From: Amphimedon queenslandica | Lineage: Eukaryota > Porifera > Demospongiae > Haplosclerida > Niphatidae | NCBI RefSeq assembly: GCF_000090795.2 | Contig: NW_003546490.1 | Span: forward strand, 1 to 64,000 | Length of the DNA stretch: 64,000 bases | Reading direction: 5' to 3' | In this document: positions 24,520 to 35,416 of the stretch, one piece after another | Layout: each line of letters opens with the position of its first letter | How positions within the stretch are numbered: the first letter of the stretch is position 1 | Position numbers and translations under genes: made by a program | The notes under the pieces: generated by a model | What the model was told of the DNA's origin: nothing | Databases searched by the model: none | Seen by the model: the letters and a program-made list of their open reading frames with translations, nothing else

Positions 24520-25585
24520 TAAATAATAATAATAACAATATTGTATTAATCTCTTTCCATAGACTAATTTGTTGAGAAGCTCATTAGTGTATAATAAGTT
24601 CTATTCATCCATGTTTATCAGTTATGAAGAGAATATTTCATTTATTACATACATTATTGGTCAAAAATTTACCAGGTAAGACCATGCCCACTAACCATGC
24701 CCATTTATATTCATCCCACCCTTTTAGTGCTGGAAGATGTCATCTGATGCACTGTATTTTTCCATCAATGGATTATCTTTTGATACATGTATCAGGTTAG
24801 TACATATAGTTAATGGATAATAGTTAAATTAATCTCTTTCTTATTTCAAGAAATAATCCTGAAAATATTCAAAATTTTTGTATATGACTGAAAATTAATG
24901 TAATCTACATGTACATGTATGACTGAAAATTTCTTACTTTTTTGTAAGTTTTGAAAGTTAATGTATCATATTTGATATTACAAAGTTTCATATTTGACTT
25001 TTACGTGTTTCTAGTACAAAAGTAAATGATGCATTAATGCACCAATATTGCTTTGTTACCACTATTCTAATGACCGATATTACCATGCACTGTTGTGGTA
25101 CCATATTCAATGTTAGCTAATACAGATACCCGATCTACATGTAATATTGATCTTTACCAAAAGGCACGTAAAGATCTACACATGTACAAGTACATTGTAA
25201 TTTTTTACATTGCCCATTTAGTATTCTCAATGATGATTGATCCTCAAGTAGTCCCAGTTACAGAATCCTTTCTGGACATTTTGAGCAGCATGGTCTCATT
25301 GTTATTAGTAAGAGAATGGAATTAGCCAGTAAATTGAAGGGACACAAAAGCTTGAACTTGTACATGTATATAACATGTGCATCATTCCTATTTATACATT
25401 CAGTGACATATTATTGAAATGACATTTAATTGCAATTTTTTGTGGTCAGGACTCAGGACTGGCAGGAACCACATGCTGATTGAAACATGTATGTACATGT
25501 ACTTATTCCTTAATTTGTAATCAACATGTTTGTTATGTACATTATTCATTGATGAGCAATAACTACATGTAAAATAAAAAGAGAT
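21470..25585. repeat. cassette repeat unit 2, non-coding
   Basis: The second copy of the landmarks listed for unit 1, followed by the distal part that in cassette 1 lies at 5.6-6.95 kb. Dense TACATG tracts, direct 180-bp units at 23930-24290, and CAA/TAA microsatellites lie inside. Small open frames here are microsatellite-derived. Confidence 0.7.
24468..24540. repeat. (CAA)n then (TAA)n microsatellite
   Basis: About seven CAA units run into about ten TAA units with minor interruptions. Confidence 0.9.
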
Positions 25586-25589
25586 AGCA

Positions 25590-25672
25590 TTAGTACCTTC
25601 TTTGTAATGATTGTTTACTGTTTACTCCTTACTCCTTTTATAATATTCAGAAAAGCCTGACTAATGACGTCA
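25590..25672 (-). promoter_or_regulatory. well-preserved inverted copy of the secreted-gene promoter
   Basis: On the minus strand TGACGTCA (25665-25672) precedes TATAAAAG (25635-25642) by 30 bp, and an ATG (complement of 25588-25590) lies 45 bp after the TATA box. All spacings equal those of the intact gene at 53.5 kb. The ATG opens a short frame like the secreted gene's signal peptide (MLSLFILH) and then diverges. It is therefore a divergent partner promoter with only a stub gene. Confidence 0.7.
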
Positions 25673-26098
25673 GACATGATGTTGTACTTGTATGTATTAG
25701 CAAATGTTCAAAGAACGTATACTCATGTTAGTGGTTTGTAATAAAGGTTGATGGAGATGATACGATGATGAATTAACTTATGAGCTGTATGATAAATAAT
25801 GAGAATACATACACAATGTACTAATGAAACAAATTGATACATAATTATTGTTTTTGTGTGTATGGGTTGGATAATGAAGTTGTTAGGTACATGTACATGT
25901 AGTTGTTAGACTTTAAAAATAATTGTAGTAAATTAATGCATTATGTATGAATAGTCAATATTTTACTTTATAGAAAGTATGCAAATTGATCATGATACTC
26001 TATTACCACATCACATGCAAATTTTTGGCTAACAATTTATTGGACTAGAGTACATTTTTTGAATGTATCCATGCATTGCATACATGCAGCATCATGTC

Positions 26099-26136
26099 TG
26101 ATGTCATTAGTCAGGCTCTTCTGAATATTGTGAAAG
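26099..26136 (+). promoter_or_regulatory. decayed promoter of the secreted-gene stub
   Basis: In the same position as in the intact gene, the CRE is TGATGTCA and the TATA box reads TGTGAAAG. Both key sites have mutated, matching loss of the gene body downstream. Confidence 0.65.
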
Positions 26137-26180
26137 GAGTGAGGAGTAAACAGTAAACAATCATCACAAAGAGGATAATT

Positions 26181-26315
26181 ATGCTCTCTCTTCTTATACT
26201 AGCTATTGCTTGTCTCCCTCAGTTTATCAGTAGTTCTAATCTTGCTCTTACATTTGATGCTGCTAACAATACCTGTACTGCAGCCTGTATACTACTTGCA
26301 GTGATGGCCAAAATG
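26181..26315 (+). pseudogene. 5' stub of the secreted fibrinogen-like gene
   Basis: It starts with the same MLSLLILAIACLPQFISSS signal peptide, continues through the Thr/Ala/Cys-rich leader, picks up a two-base insertion at CTGTATACTAC, and stops matching the intact gene right after CTTGCAGTGAT. The rest has been replaced by sequence next to the 3' end of gene B. This marks the cassette's right breakpoint. Confidence 0.85.
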
Positions 26316-26435
26316 ATAATTTTTTATGCCTTTAAAATAAATTAAGATGAGCTGATGGAAATATTATAATAAAAATAACACATTCTTTTGCATTCTGATT
26401 GGCCATTTGTTGTTGATGAAGATACACAAGAGTGA

Positions 26436-29400
26436 CTAGTACCAGTCTACTCTGTCTTGTATGAGGTGATAGATAGGGTAAGTAATACAGGTCTCTTTGT
26501 GTCGATAGTCTAGCCTGAGTTTTGTTACATACTTATTATCCACTAGTGACTGGAAAAGGAGTATTACTGACTCAGTAGACAGTGAAGTCTTCCTTAGATC
26601 CAGTTCAACTAGTGTTAAGTTATTGATTAGGATGTGAGAAAGAGCCTCCCCACTAGAAATGATGAGTGGATTATAAGAAAGATCAATTAAGGTAAGTGTA
26701 GAGTTATGTTTAAGTGCTTGACAGATACTAGTAACTCCTCTATCACTAATGGAGTAGCGACTGATGTCTAGTTCTTGTATTGTTTTATTATTAGTTAGTA
26801 GTATACATAAGTACTGGATACAATCGTTAGTTAATGGAGCCCACCATATCACAAGTCTCCTCAGGTTTAGTGAAAGCAGTTTAGTTGATGATAGTAGAGA
26901 TACTGTACTATTAGTCGATGAGGAGTCAAGTTTAATCTCCTTATGATCTTTAATATTACTAATCACTTCATTGCACTGAACTGGAGATGGAGAGTGAAGG
27001 AATACACTGTCACTGTCCCAGTCCACTCCCCCAGTGAGTCCTAATAATTATAAATAAATTATGCAATAACTCACACACAGTCTATATACATTAAAATTAA
27101 TATGCATATATACATTAACAATGTTTATCATTTATATTTACTCATAATAATAATTATGTTTATATTCAATGTAATACAATTATAAAACAAAACTACTCAT
27201 TGTCATAATTGCACTATGAGTGTCACAATAATAATTACCAATATCATGTTGCCACTTGTCTTGTCTCAGTGCAGATATCATAATAGGATCATCATTAATA
27301 GTCTCCAAAAAAAGAGAAGCTTTCTCATCATTATGAGATGAATCATTCCTTATCTTCTGTAGAATAGGAAGGGACACTTCTTCCAATGACAGTATAAATT
27401 CTAACAATTGAAGTGACTCCAACATTGAGTAAACATAACTACTAGGAATGTATCCCTCATCACCAGTCACCAAGGATCTTCCTTTCCACCACAAAATACT
27501 CTCTGTCTTCTCATATATCTCAAGCTGCTCTTCCTCACTGAATGAAAGATCATTATCATATATTCCGTGATAGTCATAATGAGCTGTGTAGATAGTTTTT
27601 GCTGTTGGCGATTGTGTGCACTGATCCTTCTCTATATATATATATAATATATCAATCAGTTAATGATTTAATGTATCACATACTGTGAGTATTTGCCTTT
27701 TGACTCATCAGCAGTTGTACTCTAGTTATTGATATATTTTCTTGTAGTAATTCAATCGCTTTCTTATACTCTGCTAATGCCTCCTCTCTTCCTGTGATAA
27801 GGTTGTATAGACTGATTATACTAGTAGAGTCAGTACCTGCTTTCATTAGGAGAGAGGTTCGGAAATACTGAGTCTCTGATTTCTTTGATTTGAATATTTT
27901 ATTTATCAACTTCCCTCTAGTCAATAGCTTCACTTTCAGTTTAGACTCTACAGTAATCACACAATGAAAATTTTAATTTATAAGGTAATTGTACTGATTG
28001 TTCAAATGATTATCAACTATACCTTTTCTTTTTTTGATAATATTCAGTTCTTTATTTTGTTCTAATATTGATCCTATACCATTAGTATAAGTAACACCAG
28101 CAATTGAGTATAACAGATCAACTCACACACCTTCTTTGCAATCAAGCAAAGTCCTCAGTTCTTGTTCCTCTTCATCAGCTAGTTTAATATCTTCTGCAAG
28201 ATGCTCATTCATTACCTATAATCAGTATTATAATATTAACAAGGTCTCATACAGTTACAGTATCTTATACTTTGTATCTGATCCTTTTATCATAGACAGT
28301 GTAGTGGCCAATGGTTAGTTTAATTAAATTAAATTCCTTCAAGACAGTTAGTTTGTCTTGTGCTTCAAAGAGAAGAGCAGCTAGTAAATGATGTGGACTA
28401 TAACAGATGATAATGATGGAGTTCCCACGATGAATGCTTTGTACAATAATCCTTTTGTTTAATTCTTTAAATGCTTCCTCTAAGAGATTACGTATGTCAT
28501 CAAGTGAATGCTCCTCTGGTTCCCATCCCAATATAAACTGAATTGTTTCACAAATGAGAAAATGCTCGGGTTGATTCTGACTAAGGAAATCCTTCAATGA
28601 TCCACTAACTGTCTTTACTTCTTGCTCATATTCTGATATCAGATGTTTTGCTCGATTGATTTTAAAACGTTTCACAATTGCTTTTACTATTGAGATATTA
28701 TTGACTCGGCACTTTTTGACAGCGATATTCATAATGCCTTCAATGCTATCAGCATCAGACAGCTCAGCACTCAATTCTGGGTGAAATTTTTGAAGAAATG
28801 ACTTCATTTCTTCAATGGATGCTTTTGATTGACATATCAATGGAACTAGCTCATCAATAAGAATAATAAAATTTCCTCTGATCTCGTCAAACATAGACTG
28901 ATGTGCTGCATTGAAAAAGAATTCACCAACTAATAATAAATATTACTAAGAGTCAATTTAAACTAATAACTGTACCTGAAGATGCTGTTGCATTTGGAGT
29001 AAAATGATGGACTGTACTACTGGTAACTGGTCTATCTACAGCTGTAGTCACTGGATTATTAATAATTTTATCTATTAAGAAATATAAATAATAATAATAC
29101 TGTACATTAGTATAATTATCACTCTTACCACAGTCTTCAATAATATCTTGAGCTAAAGGTTTAGCTTTTTCTAATTCCATTAATATATTTCCTAGTGACC
29201 TCAGCTTACTGTGATTATCAGATACTGCAATCATTAATTCTCTTAATGTATCATTTAATGAGCCACCACATCTCTTAATCTTCCTTTGTGTATCCTCAGT
29301 GATTAATCCTTCTGTATATAACAACTGGATACAGCTATCAGTGAGAGATACTTGTGATATTCTATTACTGTAATGCTGGAATATCTGACTAGCAGGATCA

Positions 29401-30255
29401 TCATCTATGGAAATATAAATGAATCTCATCAGGTTTAATCACAACACTTAACATGAATTATGCATTATGGCTACATTATCAGATTTCAGGAGATTTGATA
29501 CATAGATCTAACTACTTGGTGTGATGTGTCACAGTTAATTCAGGGCAGGTGCTTCAAAGCAAACAGTCACTACTGATTGTTTTTTTAATTGTAAATTTGT
29601 TTTACTGAACTTAGTGGTTTGCAATAATATTAAGCTTACTATCCAAAAGTTATGAAAAATTTATACTATTATGTAATAGGCACCAAAACTATGATAACAT
29701 GCATGCACATAAATACTACCAGCACTAGTCTCACCCCGCCCCTTCGCTACCTCCGCAGGTAGCGAAGGGGCGGGGCAAAACTATACCAGCAGCCTGTGTA
29801 CTCTCACATAATGTTATTTAAGTATATGTATGCATATATGTAAGTTAACCGACATTACATGTATTACGGATGAGTGTAGCAGCTGTGTATTGATTCGTTC
29901 TCTCAAGTGCACTAGCTAATGATTCCCAAGTACGATTATTAGCTGAAGTCAACCACAAGCTCAAACACTCCAGTAAACACTGAGAAGGATCATTTGACCA
30001 TTTAGCCCTAATGTTTGCCAGATCAGGATAAGGTAGGTTTAATTCTACTCCAAGATCAAACCAGTTAGCATTAATGAAGTGACTTTGCTTCAAAGCATCT
30101 CTTACTAACTTTATATGACTGATATCTATAGCACATAGAAAAATTTGTTAATCATTACTAGACCATACAAAGTAGTCTCGATCTATCGCTTCACTATCTG
30201 GTATGCCAGATAACATGGACTTACCTAAATAAAACACTCGGCTTCCACTAGCCAT
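26436..30255 (-). CDS. gene B: death-domain, CARD-like, coiled-coil, SH3, LRR protein (905 aa, 10 exons)
   Basis: Exons: 30225-30255, 29868-30125, 29129-29404, 28976-29071, 28271-28929, 28131-28215, 28023-28073, 27684-27947, 27239-27631, 26436-27040. All junctions are GT-AG and the phases agree to a TAG stop. It begins MASGSRVFYLDISHIKLV, then a death domain (11-95; CLLECLSLWLTSANNRTWES), a CARD/DED-like helical segment (97-188), the same conserved domain as gene A (221-440; LICETIQFILGWEPEEHS), and a short coiled coil. An SH3 domain follows (about 587-641): the ALYDY-like AHYDYHG, DLSFSEEE, ILWWKG and EGYIPSSYVY are all present. The last exon holds about four ribonuclease-inhibitor-type leucine-rich repeats (LTLIDLSYNPL, LVELDLRKTSL). 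Probably an intracellular sensor or scaffold linking ligand recognition by the LRR to death-fold signalling; inferred. Confidence 0.9.
29734..29775. repeat. GC-rich perfect hairpin in gene B intron 2
   Basis: Arms of 19 bp (CCCCGCCCCTTCGCTACCT and its complement) around the loop CCGC. It is extremely GC-rich against AT-rich surroundings. It could be a transposon footprint, a structured intronic RNA element, or a replication pause site. Confidence 0.9.
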
Positions 30256-30294
30256 TGATCTATCCAGTGATCTATCCAGCTACCTATACTTAAT

Positions 30295-30328
30295 TGCGTG
30301 GGTGTTACCTGCTATTAACACCCACGCA
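30295..30328. repeat. hairpin just upstream of gene B
   Basis: TGCGTGGGTGTTA (30295-30307) is mirrored by TAACACCCACGCA (30316-30328) with an 8-base loop, 40 bp upstream of gene B's ATG. On the gene's strand it lies in the 5' UTR or core promoter. Confidence 0.8.
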
Positions 30329-30339
30329 CATAAATACGA

Positions 30340-30440
30340 CAAAAATAATGGGCGGGACAAAAATAATGGGCGGGCCAAAAAGGCCGCGCGCAGCCGCGCA
30401 CGTGGCCACGTGCACATGGTCAGTTTACTCATGGTTTACT
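30340..30440 (-). promoter_or_regulatory. GC-rich promoter region of gene B with paired E-boxes
   Basis: About 90-185 bp upstream of the ATG lie two direct copies of AAAAATAATGGGCGGG, a CpG-rich block (GGCCGCGCGCAGCCGCGC), and the 16-bp palindrome GCACGTGGCCACGTGC (30398-30413), which contains two CACGTG E-boxes two bases apart. CACGTG is bound by MYC/MAX, USF and bHLH-PAS families. Three TTTACTCATGG-like repeats follow. Confidence 0.55.
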
Positions 30441-30754
30441 CATGGTCAGATATTATGGTTTACTTCAATTCAATCTGTCATATGTTCAGCCCATGCTCAA
30501 ACTGAAGAAAGCTTCCTAGGCATAAGAGGATGAGAAACACTCTTACTCCCTGAAGACTCTGTCGACTCTGGTATAGTATCCATCACTAGGCAAAGCCATG
30601 ACTCTTTTATATATCAGTATGAATCAGTATTCAAAATTTATTCAAGTAGTATTGAAATATGTAGCATCCTCGTTAACTTTATGCAGTGTGGGGTCCTTCC
30701 GCAAGTTACGTCACTCACATTACTAGCAGAATCAAATAGCATCTCTCATTGATC

Positions 30755-30894
30755 ATGGTAAGTGTGTGGTTAATGTTTTGACACATGTATATTAATTAAT
30801 TAAATGTAATAAAATATTAAATAGCTTCTAATGATGTCAAGGCACTATGGTGTTAAAGTGTTGGGTAAAAGCGCCGAAGAAATTTTCTTCAGAG
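30755..30894 (+). CDS. possible first exons of a plus-strand gene
   Basis: An ATG is followed directly by GTAAGTG (30755-30757), and a second exon (30825-30894) after TTAAATAG reads LLMMSRHYGVKVLGKSAEEI then a GTAAAA donor. A CRE half-site (TTACGTCACTC) lies about 40 bp upstream. This may be the 5' end of the Integrator-4 relic downstream or of an unrelated gene divergent from gene B. Confidence 0.3.
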
Positions 30895-31675
30895 GTAAAA
30901 TGGTTGTATGATCTCATCTCTACTTGTACACGATACATACCTGTAACATACATCTCTCTATAGTCAGTTTCATTTGAGTTGCCACAGGAAGTAAATCAAT
31001 GTTTGCATCATTAAATGTCATTCCTAGGCTCCTAGCCACACCCAGAATTGTGGCAGAGTGCAAGCAAACTCTTTCATTGAGCGTTTCTTCACCTCTAAAA
31101 CCTTTTATTGTCTGTTCTATCCTTTTGGATACTACTACCTTTAATTATCACTGGCTAGACCTTTTTTCTGTTATAAAGCTGACATAGACCTTGGATACAG
31201 AAGATAGCATCCTAGGTTGAGGGTGATGAAGAATAACGGCGATCAAGAAGGCTATAGGCAGGTATAGCAGATGTTTCCTAGTAGTATAGACTGCTAGTGA
31301 ATGCCTGCTTCTTTAGAGGACCTTATCTTTCTGCTTTTATTTTATAAAATAAAAAAAACATTAATTTTCTTAAAAATAATAATGAGATGCAAATGATATT
31401 CACGAGTGTGATGTAGCGTGAGCATAATGATTCATCATGGCAGCTCCCTTTGAACTAGAGCGGAAGAACCCATTCAAAACCTTCCAGAGCACCTAGAGAC
31501 TCTAAAGTTGGTACAGATTTTTGGAAGAACCCATTATGCAACTATACCAAGTTTCGGGTTACTGGCATTAGTAATAAAAAGTTATAAGAAGTGGTGCTTG
31601 GGCAACTCAACTGAAACCAACTATATAATCTATCATCTTTTAATTTTTGTTCCTTTCATTTTTAAATTTATTTAG

Positions 31676-33101
31676 TTTGTTACTCAATGTGTCACAGAAA
31701 CTCTTGAGGTACAGTATAGTACATATAAATTATTAATTTTAAAGGAAATCTATTTGTTTTATCATGCTGTATACTCTCCTAGTCATATTCTCTGAATGGA
31801 GTGTTGAATCTGATTGGTCGATTAAGTTGTAGGGTCCCCAGTTATGAAGCTTTGTTGCTCTTGATTACAGAGTTTTGTAATGACATTAATCCAAGACTTT
31901 GTAGAGAAGCAATGAAAGCACTAGCCATTACAAATGCAGGTACATTGTACATGTATAATTATATTCCTTCTCTTTTGGTGTCTCAATTCCTCATAATCCA
32001 TTACATGTCTCTATGTCTGTCTTTCTGTCTCAGTACATGCACCCTTTCTCAATTGCATTGTACATAATTTCACTTTTAAATGTATAATTATATAGTTACA
32101 AATAATGGAAGAGGGTATATATATACTAAGGTGTATGGCTTATTGAATGATGATGATCAGTCTGTTTTGTACATGTACATGTACATCAAACTAATTCATT
32201 CATTGGGACTCTCTGGAAAGAAAGATAGTGTACATATATACAGTAGAATGACCTTATACATGTGTACATGCATGTACATGTAAGTGATGTCTTGCATTAC
32301 ATACATACATGTATATCTACATGATGTTTATCTTGCATGCACAAATACTATCTGATATTAACAATGTACATGTGTATCCTACTTTCCCTCTCCTCTCTTC
32401 TTCTCTCCCTCTTGTAGTACCATACCTCATTCAAAGGACCCCAGTGTTACTCTATTATTAGAGGATGCTGCATTCATAAAGACATGCGGTATGGTAACTG
32501 ATGGATCCCTTCAGGTATGTTGTCTCTCTACTTCTACTGGGTTGGTTGAAAGGTTTCTACTCCAGACTCTGGACAAGAAACAAATCTTGCACCTTTGTTA
32601 TGTGAAGAGTGATCATGATAGAGCCTGTGAGCTCCATACTCAAGGGTCCTGGGACACTGGTCAATGGTAGAGAGGGAGGGGGTCCTACTAAAATGAACCT
32701 GGACCCATCTGAGGTACAGCTAAATAATTTAAGATATTCATGCATTGACATTTACATATATAAGGTGTACTTGTAAATGTACACACGCACATGTACATGT
32801 ACATGTACCTTCTCTTTATCTTTCTCTTCCTACATGTACTTGTATCTTCCTTATCTATACCAAATGTACATGTACATATTATAGTCACAGTGTTTATGTT
32901 TATTGACCTTAAACCTTTCCTTTGTACATACTATACATGTACGGTATAGATTTATGTATGGTACATACATGTACATGTATGTTTCTATAACATGTATATA
33001 TTTTGTGTTTTTCCCTCTCTCTTCTCTCAGGTTACTCTAATGGGTTCAAGACCTCAGGTTCATGTGGGGTTTGTTCATTGTACTTAGGATGAGTTCATGA
33101 G
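31676..33101 (+). pseudogene. INTS4: Integrator complex subunit 4 (INTS4) relic
   Basis: Exons in order match the HEAT-repeat region of INTS4 from memory of the human protein. 31783-31939 encodes LIGRLSCRVPSYEALLLL and PRLCREAMKALA. 32096-32240 encodes YIYTKVYGLLNDDDQSV. 32418-32668 encodes EDAAFIKTCGMVTDGSLQ, then QTLDKKQILHL and DRACELHTQGSWDTGQW, where human has QTLDKKLMSDL and ERAKELYSSGEFSSGRKW. 33031-33101 encodes VHVGFVHC, stop, DEFMR, where human has CGAFVHGLEDEMYEVR. A stop follows GQW; a stop sits inside the last exon; a TACATG microsatellite interrupts the 32.1-kb exon. INTS4 helps form the snRNA-processing cleavage module; this copy cannot make it. Confidence 0.75.
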
Positions 33102-33419
33102 GTGAGGCCTTCTGCTATGCAGTCAATGGGTCTAAGAAATGGGAGGAGCTCTGAATTTTGCCACACATTTTTTCATTATTATGTACATGTACATTGTGTA
33201 TACACTATAGAATACTAGAATTTTGAGTTAATTCTAATTGCTTGTACATGTACATGTTTTGGTATGATTGTTTTGCAAATTTTATAGCCATTGAGTATTG
33301 TAGACTTTGTAGATGAAGCTTCTTAGTTTGTCACATAATCCCTATTATTAGTTAATGTTTGCAGATTATATATTTACATGTACATGTAGATTGTACAATA
33401 TTCAGTTAATCACTAAATA

Positions 33420-33964
33420 CCGTAGGTCGGGATATATTCGCGGCTGCAATTATTCGCAGTCATAAAAAAATTCAATTAAAAACCATGGAAACTGTTATAG
33501 CATTGCTATGACAATTAAGACCACGTGTTTAGTGTTCAGCTATTCATCTGTTCTTTAGCAGCTATAGTGGAGCCATTCACCAATAGCTAGTCCTTCTCTA
33601 TCTGTTAACTTCTTGTATGGACCGCTACCTTAGAGCTCTTTCAGCCTCTTTGCTGCAAATTGTTGCTGGTCTGAGTGCTGGTGATAATAAACCACGCCCA
33701 AGTCAATAAACACTAACTAGAATGGGTGGAGAGTCCCAAAATACGGCAAAGCACTACTTCTGAAAAGAACCGGTAAAGCAGCTCCAAAGAGACCAAGGCT
33801 TAGTGACACAAGAAGAACAACAGCTCAAGAACACTGCAGCAAGGTGCTTTTCTTCACTATCGCGCCGTTTTCAATTAAAATAACACCTCGGTTTTCATGG
33901 TTTTTAATTGAAATTTTTTTACGGCCACAAATAATTGCAGCTGCGAATATATCCCGACCTACGG
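33420..33964. mobile_element. long TA-flanked foldback element, 545 bp
   Basis: TA, then CCGTAGGTCGGGATATATTC at the left, mirrored by GAATATATCCCGACCTACGG, then TA at the right. Arm similarity extends about 75 bp (to ACCATGG). The centre holds unique sequence that could be a captured fragment. It shares the CCGTA end and TA flank with the 200-bp family and could be a longer relative. Confidence 0.8.
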
Positions 33965-34055
33965 TACCATCTTTATCTCTGTATGATGCATACATGTATG
34001 TGTATGTGTATGATACTGTAAGTAATTATTGATGGGTACAATGTATATACTGTAG

Positions 34056-34738
34056 GTTCATAATCATCAGACTGTCACACTCTGTACTAGTTGCTAGTGA
34101 GGCCAGTGAAGATACCCAGTATAGGAATGGATTGGAGGTAAATCAACTTATTTTAAATATAATTTTTTAATTCAAAAGTATATTTGATTTGTTGACTATG
34201 TTGAGTTATAGGCTTTAGTATGGATACGTAAACCTCACCCTTGTTAATATTTATGTTTTCATGGTTACACACCCACGCCCCCTGCTTACTGTTAGATTAC
34301 ATGTACATGTTAGCACAGTATTTAATACAATTATTATTTAGTGCAGTACATGTACATGTGTACATGTTATTGTGTAGTTACAGTCATTTTTGTTATCATT
34401 GAACCTAATGACTTCATACATGTACATGCATTTTGTATTATCTAGTAAATTGTTTATTTTTTTACATGTAGTGCTAACTTTATGCAGTTAAAGAAGAGTC
34501 TCGTCTCACGATTGGACACATTAAAGAGGTTAATTTTCATTTACCTTTTCCTCCTATAAACATCAATTATTACTACTTTATGTTGTGTTATTTATTATTT
34601 TTGTCATTAATTTTTTGTTGTAGATCAAGTGAAAGTCATATGATGTGGTACCCGTCACCTGTTCACACCTTGTTTGATGAAGACATACACTGTAATAACC
34701 ATGGGAATGGACCAATTGTCATGTCCACTACAGAATAA
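34056..34738 (+). other. candidate exons, identity unclear
   Basis: 34056-34137 (RLSHSVLVASEASEDTQYRN), 34472-34528 (NFMQLKKSLVSRLDTLK) and 34624-34738 (SHMMWYPSPVHTLFDED, stop) have exon-like borders and coding-like content. The first joins the INTS4 relic in a compatible phase; the join between the first and second does not stay open. Possibly more decayed INTS4 or another gene's 3' end. Confidence 0.3.
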
Positions 34739-35416
34739 TTATAGCATCTTCGGTAAATTTTACATGTACATGCATGTATACAAGATTATGTTATTATATA
34801 GGGAGAGTGTATAGTTACGCTGGAACATTACGACTTCAGTTTAAAGCCTGGATTGCATTCGCCATATAATGCAATGCGAATAAATGCAAGATTAAAATGG
34901 CAAATTTTGTGTCCACTTCAAGCATTTTTTTTCCATTTATGCCTATTCAGTTTTGAGCATTTCATTGAATGAAACCTAGCTTTAGTCACGTGAGGCAAGT
35001 ATTGTTAAGCATTTGTGTTTTATTATTGATCTACAGGAGAGCTTCTCCTAATGATCGCTCTCAATAGTGGACACCTCCATATAACAGATGTTGCCTACTG
35101 TACTAATTACAGCAGAGCCCATGGCCAAGTTAATAGATGCACGTATTTTAAACGCTTTAATAATTGAACTGTTAATAAGAATGTGTGCTCTACGTACGTC
35201 TTGTGTATGTTATGTAATGTAGTTTTTGTATAGTACATGTCTAGTACACATGCATGTATAGTACAAACTTTCTTGTCCCAAATGCCCCATTTTATAGTAC
35301 ATGTAGCTGTAGTGTAGTGCTGGGCCATAGCATTGATACAGTACTGCTCATGGGCAAGTATATACACTTTAGTACTGTCTGTGCAAGTAAAGTCACATGC
35401 ACGGCTATGAACATGG

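Noticed and set aside
33844-34032. Plus-strand frame within and past the 545-bp foldback element
   Set aside because: It spans the element's inverted end and unrelated flank; no protein similarity.
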